DNA from: Bacteroidales bacterium
Lineage (GTDB): Bacteria; Bacteroidota; Bacteroidia; Bacteroidales; UBA932
Assembly: GCA_024401865.1 (NCBI GenBank)
Contig: JAKSKI010000006.1
Location: 1-49,895 of the forward strand
DNA length: 49,895 bases
Direction of reading: 5' to 3'
This document shows positions 17,667 to 26,093 of the stretch, piece after piece. The translations under genes were made by a program, and so were the position numbers. Each line of letters starts with the position of its first letter. The stretch's first letter is position 1. The notes beneath the pieces were generated by a model that saw nothing but the letters and a program-made list of their open reading frames with translations, made no database searches and was not told the DNA's origin.

Positions 17667-18672
17667 AGTCGACTATTTCGACCTCGAAGGACAGGGGACA
17701 GTATGAGGGGATTGCGCTGCCCGAACCGTAATACGAATATCCCAGGTCCGAAGTGAACATGGCTACGGCCTTCTCGTAAGGCCCCATCTTGCCAAGAAGG
17801 TATGAGAAGCCGGTCACGGCGGGAGAGTCATTGTCGCCGACTGTGATTTTGGAACTGTTCTTGGTCCACTTCACCTTCATGGGTTTCCAATCCTGGGAGT
17901 CGGAGTAGAATCCGTATGCCTTGGCCGTGTCGGCCACGTTGGTATCGAATACGACACCGTCCAGACGGCGACCTATGTATCTGACGTATATGGTGGTGTC
18001 CGCGTCGAAAGGATCCCCCTTGTGCGGCACAATCACGTCCCGGAGGAAACCGCTGGTATCAGGAATCGCCTTGGGATGATGCCGGTTGGCATATCTTATC
18101 AGGGAGTCATTCTCCCACTGGTTGATGTCGCTTATGCATTGCTTGATGCTTATTTCGTAGATGCCCGAATCGCCCTCCACGTTGTCCATATATTCCTGCT
18201 CGGTCTTGTAGCGATTGTTGGTAATAAGCCATCCGGGAATTATCAGCTGTCTGGTGCCTCCAATCCTCATTGTCTCGATGCCGTAGTCGAGACCGGCATA
18301 GAGGGCATCGTCAACCCTTTCGAATACGGTGGCGCCGTAGAATGCATTCTTGGTGTGGCTGTGGAGCTTGTACGCATCCGACTCGTAAGTGGATGACAGG
18401 ATATTGCCGTTCAGGTCCGTGATTCTGTAATCCGCCAGGATGTAAGGACTCTTCCGGGAGTCACCCACCAGGTCTCCCGAACCGGGAGTGTCCTTGAGTA
18501 TGTAGTATCCGGGGAACTGGGACTTGCCTTCCAGTTCGGGATGGAATACCTGTATCCAGGCGTCGAAATAAACCTTGTTGGCTTCATTGAGGGGTGTGGC
18601 GGGATCCTTGGCACAACTGCATGCAAGAATGATTGCGGCCAGTGAGGGTATTATGTATTGCTTCATTTTCAT
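17659..18672 (-). CDS. Double FKBP-type peptidyl-prolyl isomerase lipoprotein
   Basis: A 337-residue lipoprotein (lipobox ILACSC at about 16-21) with two FKBP-like domains. The first (about 75-205) includes YRITDLNGNIL, MRIGGTRQLIIPGWLI and a closing YEISI strand. The second (about 225-336) includes YVRYIGRRLDGVVFDTN, GKMGPYEKAVAMFTS and a final FEVEIVDYE strand. Such proteins catalyse or assist proline-limited folding in the periplasm. Domain 2 lacks the tidy VGE..YIPxxLAYG run of active FKBPs, so activity of that copy is doubtful. The start overlaps the DHH phosphoesterase stop by ATGA; ATG at 18666 is an alternative. No specific client is suggested by the neighbours. Confidence 0.8.
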   Translation of the reverse strand: MKMKQYIIPSLAAIILACSCAKDPATPLNEANKVYFDAWIQVFHPELEGKSQFPGYYILKDTPGSGDLVGDSRKSPYILADYRITDLNGNILSSTYESDAYKLHSHTKNAFYGATVFERVDDALYAGLDYGIETMRIGGTRQLIIPGWLITNNRYKTEQEYMDNVEGDSGIYEISIKQCISDINQWENDSLIRYANRHHPKAIPDTSGFLRDVIVPHKGDPFDADTTIYVRYIGRRLDGVVFDTNVADTAKAYGFYSDSQDWKPMKVKWTKNSSKITVGDNDSPAVTGFSYLLGKMGPYEKAVAMFTSDLGYSYYGSGSAIPSYCPLSFEVEIVDYE

Positions 18673-19724
18673 TTGTCACGGGTAGTGTCAGCGTCACGCA
18701 TAAACCGTGCCGCGATATCTTCGAAATATTGCCTGATATTTTTTTTGTCGTCCAGATCCGAGGGGACTGATATCCTGCCCCCGGCAGCCTGAGGGTGACC
18801 TCCTCCGTTGAATCTCTCTCCGGCGAGGGTGTTGACGGCAATGTCCCTGCGGGACCGGAGCGAAATGCGGAAATGGTCCTTCTCCTCCGTAATCAGGGCG
18901 CTGACCCTGACTTTGGCGGCTCTCAAAGGGATGTTGACAAGTCCGTCAGTCTCTCCCTCGAGAAGCCCGAAGCGCTCTCTTGTATCCAGGCCCAGGACGA
19001 TATAGGCGACCCCGCATTCCATTATGGTGAGGCTGTTGTCCAGCAGATGGCTCCAGGCCCGGAGTTTCTCTTCGCGTCCGGAGTTGTAGATCAGTTCGAT
19101 GATGGAATCCCTGTCCACGCCTGCGGCTATCAGGTCAGATGCCATCCGGAGGGTGGACGGATATACGGAATTGGCGAAGTTGTTGGTGTCCGTGGTCATT
19201 CCCGTCATAAGTGAACGGGCGCATTCCGCGGGCAGTCTGCCGGCGTCGCCTCCGATGCCCGGCATATCCACAAGTATGCAATACAGCAGCTCGCTTGCGG
19301 AAGATATGTCCGTACGGGAGAACAGGATGTCGAAGCATCCTTCTTCGGGGAAGGGGTGGTGGTCGACCAGAACCTTGAACGCGGCGCTGCCCCTGAGGTG
19401 CTGCTGGAGCCGGCCTGTGCGGGGGAAATTGTTGAAGTCAAGACAAAAAACCAGCCCGGCATCGCGGATGGCCTCTTCCGCCCCTTCATCGTCCGCCGTC
19501 ATATAATCCACGCATTCGGTGAGGAAGGCCAATGATGGCGGGATGCAGTCGGGGTATATGATACGGGCCACGATGCCGTACTTCACCTTGAGGAAATGCC
19601 ACAGGGCGGTCGTGCTCCCGACCGCATCCCCGTCGGGGTGCTCGTGCGAAACGATTACGACCCTGCCTTCCTTGCGGAGCCGGGAGTCCAGAGCCTGTAT
19701 TTTGTCTGCGGTGACCTCAAACAT
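18669..19724 (-). CDS. DHH/DHHA1 family phosphoesterase (NrnA-like)
   Basis: A 351-residue enzyme of the DHH superfamily, which hydrolyses nanoRNA, pAp or cyclic dinucleotide products. Metal-binding motifs are VSHEHPDGDAVGS (motif I), VFCLDFNNFPR (II) and VDHHPFPE with the defining DHH (III). The C-terminal DHHA1 domain carries the NGGGHPQAAGG signature. ATG 19724 begins MFEVTADKIQALD, where family similarity starts. A longer frame to 19925 crosses the divergent promoter region and is rejected. A TAAATTTG -7 element ends 10 bases from this ATG. It is the first gene of the run that ends with pta. Confidence 0.9.
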   Translation of the reverse strand: MFEVTADKIQALDSRLRKEGRVVIVSHEHPDGDAVGSTTALWHFLKVKYGIVARIIYPDCIPPSLAFLTECVDYMTADDEGAEEAIRDAGLVFCLDFNNFPRTGRLQQHLRGSAAFKVLVDHHPFPEEGCFDILFSRTDISSASELLYCILVDMPGIGGDAGRLPAECARSLMTGMTTDTNNFANSVYPSTLRMASDLIAAGVDRDSIIELIYNSGREEKLRAWSHLLDNSLTIMECGVAYIVLGLDTRERFGLLEGETDGLVNIPLRAAKVRVSALITEEKDHFRISLRSRRDIAVNTLAGERFNGGGHPQAAGGRISVPSDLDDKKNIRQYFEDIAARFMRDADTTRDK

Positions 19725-19733
19725 ATTCTTCGG

Positions 19734-19741
19734 CAAATTTA
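19734..19741 (-). promoter_or_regulatory. -7 element for the DHH phosphoesterase operon
   Basis: TAAATTTG on the minus strand, nine bases before the ATG at 19724. TTA sits at the -33 distance instead of TTG. Confidence 0.55.
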
Positions 19742-19751
19742 ATAAGAATAA

Positions 19752-19782
19752 TTGCATTTCATAAATCAAATTCATAACTTTG
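19752..19782 (+). promoter_or_regulatory. Promoter of the membrane protein-rsmD-cstA operon
   Basis: TTG (19752-19754), a 20-base spacer and TAACTTTG (19775-19782), an exact consensus match. The leader to the ATG at 19819 is about 30 A/T-rich bases. Confidence 0.75.
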
Positions 19783-19818
19783 TGGGACTTTGAATATAAA
19801 ATAAAACACAAATAGACA

Positions 19819-20511
19819 ATGAACAAATCAGTAAAGACTCTCGTTGAGGTAGCCCTCCTCATCATCAGTGTACTCCTTGCCTGGTTGATTGTACGCAGCA
19901 TCATGAAGCCCGTGGAATTCAACAAGCAGAAAGATTATCGTGAGACTGTCGCTATCCAGCGTCTCAAGGACATCCGCACACTCCAGGTTGCATACAAGTC
20001 CGCCAACGGCAAGTATGTCTCCACCGTGGATTCCCTCATCAATTTCTACGAGAGCGGAAAGATGTCAATCGTTATGCAGGTCGGCTCTATGGATGATTCT
20101 CTGGCAGTGGCACACACCGAGGCAGTCAAGAAGGCCAACCGCAAGATTACGGGAGCGGAGCTCTACAAGATGTATCTTGCAGGTGACAACAACCTCGTTT
20201 TCTCTGTCGAGAGCAAGATACCCGTCAAGGATACCCTCTTCCGCTCACGTGAGAATTTCTGTGTCGATTCACTCAAGACCATTCCTTTCTCGAACGGCAT
20301 CCCCGTAATCATGGAGTCTGCAGTGAAGATGGTCTCCGGAGTGCCCGTACCTCTGTTCGAGGCCAAGATGCCTTACAAGGCTCTCCTCAGGGGAATGGAC
20401 AATCAGCTTCGTATCAATCTCGACGCCCAGCGCCGCGACCAGAACAGGTATGAAGGCCTTCAGGTAGGCAGCATCACCGCTCCCAACAACAACGCAGGTA
20501 ACTGGGAATAG
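19819..20511 (+). CDS. Conserved Bacteroidales membrane-anchored protein
   Basis: A 230-residue protein with a single N-terminal membrane segment (about 9-29), followed by a soluble region that should face the periplasm. I do not recognise a named domain. Just after the membrane span, QRLKDIRTLQVAYKSANGKYVSTVDSLINF looks like the pseudopilin-type helix that contacts the membrane and then leads into a globular head. The C-terminal tail is Asn/Gly-rich. It overlaps the GTG start of the DUF3822 gene by three bases. Proteins of this kind commonly sit beside DUF3822 and rsmD in Bacteroidales; the function is unknown. Confidence 0.8.
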   Translation: MNKSVKTLVEVALLIISVLLAWLIVRSIMKPVEFNKQKDYRETVAIQRLKDIRTLQVAYKSANGKYVSTVDSLINFYESGKMSIVMQVGSMDDSLAVAHTEAVKKANRKITGAELYKMYLAGDNNLVFSVESKIPVKDTLFRSRENFCVDSLKTIPFSNGIPVIMESAVKMVSGVPVPLFEAKMPYKALLRGMDNQLRINLDAQRRDQNRYEGLQVGSITAPNNNAGNWE

Positions 20512-20512
20512 T

Positions 20513-20971
20513 GTGGCTGCAACCCTTGTTCCGTCCGATTTCTTCAATCCGGCCGCAGTAAGAAGGCATCTTTCCGAGGTCGCGGAGGTGGCGGATACTG
20601 ACAAGGTGTTTTCCGTGGAGGTCCCCCAGTACGGGGCATATATGATATATAGTGTATCGGGAGGGGACGGAGGGTCCCTTCCTGATCTTTTTTATGTACT
20701 GCGTCAACTGCCCAAATGTCCCGAGTACAACAAAATCGTGGTCTCGTACCGCGATTCGACTCTCTCTCTGGGCATAGCGCAGGGATCCACCCTTCTGCTT
20801 GCCAACGAATACGTCGCGGCTGATTTCACCACGGCCCAATATTTCATTTTCCTGGCCCTCAAGTCCCTCCAGCTCAATCCTGAGGTTTCCACGGTCAATC
20901 TGCTGACCAGACTGCCGCGTGAGGATGAAATGTCTCTATACCGTTATTTCAAGGGCGTAGAAAACGTATGA
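20513..20971 (+). CDS. DUF3822 family protein, short form
   Basis: A 152-residue protein that starts with GTG just inside the preceding stop (TAG 20509-20511). The segment LLLANEYVAADFTTAQYFIFLALKSLQLNP matches the C-terminal half of DUF3822, an actin/ASKHA-like fold of about 250 residues that sits next to rsmD across Bacteroidota. Here the N-terminal half is absent: the first residues (LVPSDFF) correspond to the middle of the family. There is no room for the missing half upstream, because the preceding gene is intact. It overlaps rsmD by ATGA. Function unknown; whether a half-length protein folds is uncertain. Confidence 0.7.
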   Translation: MAATLVPSDFFNPAAVRRHLSEVAEVADTDKVFSVEVPQYGAYMIYSVSGGDGGSLPDLFYVLRQLPKCPEYNKIVVSYRDSTLSLGIAQGSTLLLANEYVAADFTTAQYFIFLALKSLQLNPEVSTVNLLTRLPREDEMSLYRYFKGVENV

Positions 20972-21504
20972 GAATAATCGGAGGTCGTTTGAAGGGGCAG
21001 ACAATCAAGCTGCCCGTTGTCTATGCAGCCAGGCCCACCACGGATTTTGCGAGGGAGGGCCTGTTCAACATCCTCAACAATGAGTATGAATTCGAGGACC
21101 TCAAAGTCCTGGACCTTTTCGGAGGGACGGGCGCGGTGTCATTTGAATTCGCTTCAAGGGGAGCGTCCAGGGTGTATTGTGTCGAGATGTCCCGCGACAA
21201 CGCTTCCTTCATCAAGCTCGAGGCTTCAAGACTGGGCCTGAACAATGTGACAATGGTCAGGGACAATGTATTCGACTTCCTGCCCCTGTGCCGTGAGAAG
21301 TTCGATATCATTTTCGCGGACCCTCCATATTCGCTCGAAGGTTTGGATGCCATTCCGGACAAGGTGCTGGAGAGGGACATACTTCACCCCGGATGCTATT
21401 TCATTCTCGAGCATGGCGGGGAGCATTCATTCAAGGACCATCCCTGCTTTGTCAAGGAGCGCGTGTATGGTCGCGTGCATTTCAGTTTTTTTGTGAAGAA
21501 GTGA
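20968..21504 (+). CDS. rsmD: 16S rRNA (guanine-N2-)-methyltransferase RsmD
   Basis: A 178-residue SAM-dependent methyltransferase that modifies G966 of 16S rRNA (E. coli numbering) during 30S assembly. Family marks are MRIIGGRLKGQTI at the start, RPTTDFAREGLFNIL, the SAM-binding VLDLFGGTGAVSFEFASRG and the catalytic DPPY in IIFADPPYSLEGL. Length and start agree with the family. Its ATG overlaps the DUF3822 stop (ATGA), and cstA begins five bases after its end. Confidence 0.95.
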   Translation: MRIIGGRLKGQTIKLPVVYAARPTTDFAREGLFNILNNEYEFEDLKVLDLFGGTGAVSFEFASRGASRVYCVEMSRDNASFIKLEASRLGLNNVTMVRDNVFDFLPLCREKFDIIFADPPYSLEGLDAIPDKVLERDILHPGCYFILEHGGEHSFKDHPCFVKERVYGRVHFSFFVKK

Positions 21505-21508
21505 GGCA

Positions 21509-22981
21509 ATGTATTCGTTTCTGATAAGTATGGCGGCCCTGATTCTGGGCTATCTGTTATACGGAAAGTTTGTCGACAGGATATTTTCGCCCAACCCGAG
21601 GCGGGTGACTCCTGCCATAACCAAGGAGGACGGAGTGGATTTCGTACCCCTTCCCAACTGGAAGGTCTTTATGATACAGTTCCTCAATATTGCAGGTACG
21701 GGCCCTATCTTCGGAGCCATTATGGGAGCCAAATTCGGACCGTCCTGCTATCTGTGGATTGTTTTCGGCTGCATATTCGCCGGGGCCGTGCACGATTACC
21801 TGACCGGAATGCTGAGTCTCAGGCACGGAGGAGTCACCCTCCCGGATCTGGTCGGCAAGTATATGGGCAGGGATGCAAGATTCGTAATGCTGATATTCTC
21901 CATAGTGCTCCTGCTCCTTGTGGGTACCGTATTTGTGTACAGCCCGGCAATGATTCTCGGTGACATAGCGGGACTGTTCTCATCCGGCAAAATGTCCATA
22001 ATGTTTTGGGTGGCAGTGATTTTTGTGTATTACATACTTGCGACCCTCCTTCCGATAGACAAGGTGATAGCGAGGATATATCCACTGTTTGCCGTATCAC
22101 TGCTCTTTATGGCCGTAGCACTGTCCGTGTGCCTGGTCATCAAGTGGCCCGACATTCCTGAATTCTGGCAGGGTCTGCAGAACCGCGGTCCCGAGATCGG
22201 AGTCAAGGGACAGGGAATCTTCCCCTGTCTGTTCATAACCGTGGCTTGCGGAGCCATCAGTGGATTCCATTCGACGCAGACGCCAATAATGGCCAGGTGT
22301 CTCAAGAACGAGAACCTGGGAAGACCGATATTCTATGGAGCAATGGTGGCCGAGGGCATTGTGGCCCTGATATGGGCTGCAGTGTCTTCATATTTCTTCT
22401 TTGACGGAGGCCAGAGTGAGGTTGGAGCTGTTTCCGGACAGGCTCCGGAGGTGGTGTCATCTGTGGCCAAGGCGTGGCTCGGCACTTTGGGCGGCGTCCT
22501 TGCCATCATCGGGGTGGTTGCAGCCCCCATTACCAGCGGAGATACTGCATTCAGGAGCGCCAGACTTATTCTGTCCGACTTCTTCCGCATCAATCAGAAG
22601 AACAAGACCAACAGACTCATCATCGCCGTGCCTCTGTTTGCTGTCACCACATTGCTGCTGTGGTTCAATATTGCCAACGAAGACGGATTCAATATCATAT
22701 GGCGGTATTTCGGACTGGCCAATCAGAGTCTGGCCTGCTTTACTCTGTGGATGTTGACGGTATGGCTCTCGCGCAACAGGAAGGGGGTCAGCTATATGAT
22801 GACCCTCCTGCCGGCATCGTTCCTGTCGGCTGTATGTCTCGCCTATTTCTGCACGGACAAGATAGGATTCAACCAGCCGATGTCATTCGCCGTCCCCATC
22901 GGAGTGGGGATTTTCATATTGTCACTGGTGATATTCTACCTTATGAGAGGGATTGCCTTGAAGCGCAAGCGCTTGTCATAG
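21509..22981 (+). CDS. Carbon starvation protein CstA family transporter
   Basis: A 490-residue polytopic membrane protein (about 13 hydrophobic segments) of the CstA/BtsT family, which imports pyruvate or peptides. Conserved parts are FLNIAGTGPIFGAIMGAKFGP, VHDYLTGMLSLRHGG, SGFHSTQTPIMARC and PITSGDTAFRSARLI. It is the short Bacteroidota version compared with E. coli CstA (about 700 residues). It follows rsmD by five bases and converges on mazG with a six-base overlap. The substrate cannot be decided from sequence. Confidence 0.92.
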   Translation: MYSFLISMAALILGYLLYGKFVDRIFSPNPRRVTPAITKEDGVDFVPLPNWKVFMIQFLNIAGTGPIFGAIMGAKFGPSCYLWIVFGCIFAGAVHDYLTGMLSLRHGGVTLPDLVGKYMGRDARFVMLIFSIVLLLLVGTVFVYSPAMILGDIAGLFSSGKMSIMFWVAVIFVYYILATLLPIDKVIARIYPLFAVSLLFMAVALSVCLVIKWPDIPEFWQGLQNRGPEIGVKGQGIFPCLFITVACGAISGFHSTQTPIMARCLKNENLGRPIFYGAMVAEGIVALIWAAVSSYFFFDGGQSEVGAVSGQAPEVVSSVAKAWLGTLGGVLAIIGVVAAPITSGDTAFRSARLILSDFFRINQKNKTNRLIIAVPLFAVTTLLLWFNIANEDGFNIIWRYFGLANQSLACFTLWMLTVWLSRNRKGVSYMMTLLPASFLSAVCLAYFCTDKIGFNQPMSFAVPIGVGIFILSLVIFYLMRGIALKRKRLS

Positions 22982-23782
22982 GCCTTTGGCCTTGGCCTCG
23001 TCCCATATCCTGTCCATCTGTGCGAGTGTGAGATCTGTGAGCTTGACGCCCTTGCGGAGGGTGTTCTCCTCCAGGTAAGTGAATCTCCTCCTGAATTTGC
23101 TGCAGGCCCCGCTGAGGGCGGCTTCCGGGTCTACATCATAGAGCCTGCTTGCGTTGATGACAGCAAACATCAGGTCGCCGAACTCCTCTTTCATATGTTC
23201 GGGAGAGTCCTCTGTGCAGGCTTCCCTGGCTTCCGCAAGCTCCTCGTGAATTTTGCCCCAGACATCTTCCCGCTGCTCCCAGTCGAATCCGCAGCCTCTC
23301 GCCTTTTCCTGCATCGAGAGCGCCTTGAGAACTGACGGCATTGCGTCCGGAATTCCCGACATCACGGTCTTGTTGCCGTTTTTCTCCCTGGCCTTGACGA
23401 GCTCCCAGGTATCTGCTATCTCCTTTGCACTGGGGGCTTCCCCTTCTGGGACGGGGCTTCCGTCGGGACGGAATACGTGAGGGTGGCGGAATATCATCTT
23501 GTCGCACACCTTTTCGATGCAGTCGGCGATGTCAAAGGAGCCGTTCTCCTGCCCTATGCGGGCGTAGAACGCCATATGATACAGCAGGTCTCCGATTTCA
23601 CCTGCAATTTTGGCCCCGTCCCCGCCCGCTATCGCGTCGCTGAGTTCGTAGACCTCTTCCTCGGTCATCGGCCTGATGGTTTCCATAGTCTGGGCCGCAT
23701 TCCAGGGACATCTTTCCCTGAGGGAATCCATTATGTCGAGCAGCCTTCCGAAGGCCTCCATTTTCTCTTGTCTGCTGTGCAT
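22976..23782 (-). CDS. mazG: Nucleoside triphosphate pyrophosphohydrolase MazG
   Basis: A 268-residue all-alpha NTP pyrophosphatase that removes abnormal or excess NTPs. Two MazG repeats are visible. The first has RCPWNAAQTMETIRPMTEEEVYEL and the metal-binding EIGDLLYHMAFYARIG. The second has GFDWEQREDVWGKIHEELAE and EEFGDLMFAVINASR. Family length is typical. ATG at 23761 (seven codons in) is an alternative start. A TATTTTTG -7 element lies 23 bases upstream of 23782, back to back with that of tcdA. Confidence 0.93.
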   Translation of the reverse strand: MHSRQEKMEAFGRLLDIMDSLRERCPWNAAQTMETIRPMTEEEVYELSDAIAGGDGAKIAGEIGDLLYHMAFYARIGQENGSFDIADCIEKVCDKMIFRHPHVFRPDGSPVPEGEAPSAKEIADTWELVKAREKNGNKTVMSGIPDAMPSVLKALSMQEKARGCGFDWEQREDVWGKIHEELAEAREACTEDSPEHMKEEFGDLMFAVINASRLYDVDPEAALSGACSKFRRRFTYLEENTLRKGVKLTDLTLAQMDRIWDEAKAKGL

Positions 23783-23805
23783 CTGTCAAATTGTTGTTAT
23801 CACCG

Positions 23806-23835
23806 CAAAAATAGCAATTATTCTCCTTATCTTTG
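23806..23835. promoter_or_regulatory. Back-to-back -7 elements, mazG / tcdA
   Basis: TATTTTTG on the minus strand (23813-23806) and TATCTTTG on the plus strand (23828-23835), separated by 14 bases. The plus element ends six bases before the tcdA ATG. No -33 TTG occurs at the normal distance on either side. Confidence 0.55.
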
Positions 23836-23841
23836 CGCTAT

Positions 23842-24564
23842 ATGGAAGAATGGCAGGAAAGAACGGCAATGCTGCTCGGAGAACCCGCGCTCCAAAGGCT
23901 CTCCTCCGCACACGCGGTTGTGGTGGGAGTGGGAGGCGTGGGCGCCTATGCCGCCGAGATGCTTGTCAGGGCCGGAGTCGGTCATCTTGCGATAGTGGAT
24001 TCCGACACCGTCAGCCGCAGCAATATCAACCGCCAGCTGATAGCCCTGAATTCGACTGTTGGCAAGTCCAAGACGGAAGTGCTGGGGGCGAGGCTGTTGG
24101 ATATCAATCCCGCTTTGGACCTGAGCTGCATCGAATGCTATGTGGATGAATCCAACGTATCAGACATACTGCCGGCAGCGGATGTGGTGATAGATGCCAT
24201 AGATACGCTCAGTCCGAAGATAGCCTTGATACAGCACTGTCTCCGCGTGGGAATCCCCCTGGTGAGTTCGATGGGGAGCGGAGCCAAGTTGGACGTGACC
24301 AAAGTCAGGATAGCGGACATTTCCGGGACCAGAATGTGTCCTCTGGCGCATATGCTGCGCAAACGTCTTCACAAGCTCGGAATCACCACGGGTTTCCTGG
24401 CCGTTTATTCCGAGGAGGAACCTGTCAGGGAAGCCACAGTGATGGAGGAATCCCGCAACAAGAAGTCCCAGGTGGGGTCCGTTCCGTATCTCCCCGCCGT
24501 GTTCGGTTGCGCCTGCGCTCAGGCGGCCTTGTGCAGAATTGCAGGAATCGGCGAAAATGATTAG
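23842..24564 (+). CDS. tcdA: tRNA threonylcarbamoyladenosine dehydratase TcdA
   Basis: A 240-residue E1-like (ThiF/HesA fold) enzyme that uses ATP to cyclise t6A37 to ct6A in ANN-decoding tRNAs. It is recognised by VVVGVGGVGAYAAEML (nucleotide loop), DSDTVSRSNINRQLIAL, VDESNVSDILPAADVVIDAIDT and MGSGAKLDVTKVRIADI. The start is set at ATG 23842; the TTG three codons upstream lies inside the -7 element. With the -7 element ending six bases before the ATG, the message is probably leaderless. The promoter of prfA is embedded in its last codons. Confidence 0.92.
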   Translation: MEEWQERTAMLLGEPALQRLSSAHAVVVGVGGVGAYAAEMLVRAGVGHLAIVDSDTVSRSNINRQLIALNSTVGKSKTEVLGARLLDINPALDLSCIECYVDESNVSDILPAADVVIDAIDTLSPKIALIQHCLRVGIPLVSSMGSGAKLDVTKVRIADISGTRMCPLAHMLRKRLHKLGITTGFLAVYSEEEPVREATVMEESRNKKSQVGSVPYLPAVFGCACAQAALCRIAGIGEND

Positions 24565-24569
24565 ATTTG
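24539..24569 (+). promoter_or_regulatory. Promoter of prfA
   Basis: TTG (24539-24541), a 20-base spacer and TAGATTTG (24562-24569), an exact consensus fit. The -7 element contains the tcdA stop codon TAG. Confidence 0.7.
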
Positions 24570-24591
24570 CAGACTGATAATATCGACATTT

Positions 24592-25683
24592 ATGGCAGAG
24601 AACACATTGCTTGATAAGGTGCTGTCCCTCCAGGACAAGTTCCAGTCTCTTCAGGACCAGCTGTCCAGCCCGGACGTGATGTCCGACATGAAGAAGTTCG
24701 TCCAGCTCAACAAGGATTACAAGGAGCTGGAGCCTATCATCAAGGCCGGATTGGAGTATAAGAGGGTGGTTGACAACATCGCTTCGGCCAAAGAGGTCCT
24801 CTCGACCGAGAAGGACGAGGAATTGAGGGATATGGCCAAGGAGGAGATTGCGCAACTGGAGTCGTCCATACCTGCAATGGAGCAGAATATCAAGCTGTTG
24901 CTCATTCCTGCCGATCCCGATGATTCCAAGAATGCGATGATAGAGATACGCGGAGGTACCGGTGGCGATGAGGCCGCGATTTTTGCAGGTGACCTGTTCC
25001 GTATGTATCAGCACTTCGCCGAGGCCCGCGGATGGAAGCTTGAGATTTCGGACCAGGCTCCCGGCACTTCCGGAGGTTTCAAGCAGATAGTGTTCAAACT
25101 GAGTTCGTCCGCTGAAGGAGTGTACGGAATCATGAAATACGAATCCGGAGTCCATCGTGTGCAAAGAGTGCCCCAGACAGAGACGCAAGGCCGCATCCAG
25201 ACGTCCGCAGCATCCGTGGCGGTGTTCCCCGAAGCCGGCGAATTCGACGTGGATCTCAAATGGGACGATATACGTCTTGACCTCTTCTGCTCTTCCGGTC
25301 CGGGCGGCCAGGGAGTCAACACGACATATTCTGCCGTCCGCCTGACCCATATCCCGTCCGGTCTTGTCGTCCAGTGCCAGGAGGAACGCTCCCAGCTCAA
25401 GAACAAGGACCGTGCATTCGAAGAGTTGAGGACCCGTCTGTATAATCTGGAGCATCAGAAGTATCTTGACGGAATAGCCGCCAAGAGGAAGACTATGGTG
25501 AGTACCGGTGACCGTTCGGCCAAAATACGTACATACAACTATCCTCAGGGCCGTGTGACGGACCACCGTATCAACTGGAGTATGTACAATCTGCCCGTAT
25601 TTATGGACGGAGACATCTGGGAATGCATAGAGCAGCTCCAGATTGCCGAAAATGCCGAAAGGCTCAAGGAAGCGGGAGACTGA
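24592..25683 (+). CDS. prfA: Peptide chain release factor 1
   Basis: A 363-residue release factor reading UAA and UAG. The peptidyl-tRNA hydrolysis loop is GGQ at about 238-240, in [20 protein letters not shown]. The codon-recognition tripeptide of RF1 type (P-x-T) is in [16 protein letters not shown]2 would have SPF. The N-terminal coiled coil (about 1-100) and the [20 protein letters not shown] block are also present. No programmed frameshift is seen, as expected for RF1. The GGQ loop would be methylated by PrmC, which is not in this window. It converges on a DUF4293 gene with two bases between stops. Confidence 0.97.
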   Translation: MAENTLLDKVLSLQDKFQSLQDQLSSPDVMSDMKKFVQLNKDYKELEPIIKAGLEYKRVVDNIASAKEVLSTEKDEELRDMAKEEIAQLESSIPAMEQNIKLLLIPADPDDSKNAMIEIRGGTGGDEAAIFAGDLFRMYQHFAEARGWKLEISDQAPGTSGGFKQIVFKLSSSAEGVYGIMKYESGVHRVQRVPQTETQGRIQTSAASVAVFPEAGEFDVDLKWDDIRLDLFCSSGPGGQGVNTTYSAVRLTHIPSGLVVQCQEERSQLKNKDRAFEELRTRLYNLEHQKYLDGIAAKRKTMVSTGDRSAKIRTYNYPQGRVTDHRINWSMYNLPVFMDGDIWECIEQLQIAENAERLKEAGD

Positions 25684-25685
25684 TT

Positions 25686-26090
25686 CTATTTCCGCGCCCT
25701 TTTGGCTGCACGCAGCCTGCTGGCGCTTCTGACCATCAGTTCATCGGCCCAGATGTTCCTGGCTGCAAGGATGTCGAGAACGCAAGCCACGAGGGGGAAT
25801 ATCGCCGAGAATTTGAACACCAGTTCCTCCCATACCACAACGTAGTCGACGACAAGCCAGGCCTGCAGGGCGAAGGTTATGATGGAAGACAGTATTGCCG
25901 TCCTGAACTGGAGCACTCTCGCCTTGTAGGTCGTGAGCGCTATGACGTTGAGAATGGTGATTATGATGAGGAGGATGAGATACGGGATGTAATCGGTGTA
26001 TCTTACACCGTCGGCCTTGTCGGCGAACAGCATCCACGCTATCAGGGCTGTCGAAATGAGAAGGTAAAGGGTCTGGATTCTCTGCCACAT
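25686..26090 (-). CDS. DUF4293 family membrane protein
   Basis: A 134-residue protein with four membrane segments (about 5-22, 35-53, 65-83 and 92-108) and a basic C-terminal tail. The opening MWQRIQTLYLLIS and the closing LAARNIWADELMVRSASRLR are the marks of the Bacteroidota family DUF4293. Function unknown. It lies three bases after the LytTR regulator gene on the same strand, so it is probably co-transcribed. Confidence 0.85.
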   Translation of the reverse strand: MWQRIQTLYLLISTALIAWMLFADKADGVRYTDYIPYLILLIIITILNVIALTTYKARVLQFRTAILSSIITFALQAWLVVDYVVVWEELVFKFSAIFPLVACVLDILAARNIWADELMVRSASRLRAAKRARK

Positions 26091-26093
26091 GTC

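Noticed and set aside
19725-19925. Extended N-terminus of the DHH phosphoesterase
   Set aside because: It would pass through the divergent promoter and the start of the neighbouring gene; family similarity begins at 19724.
24160-25566. 468-codon open frame on the minus strand opposite tcdA and prfA
   Set aside because: It lies fully antisense to two clear genes, has His/Leu/Gly-rich composition typical of a shadow frame, and shows no domain.
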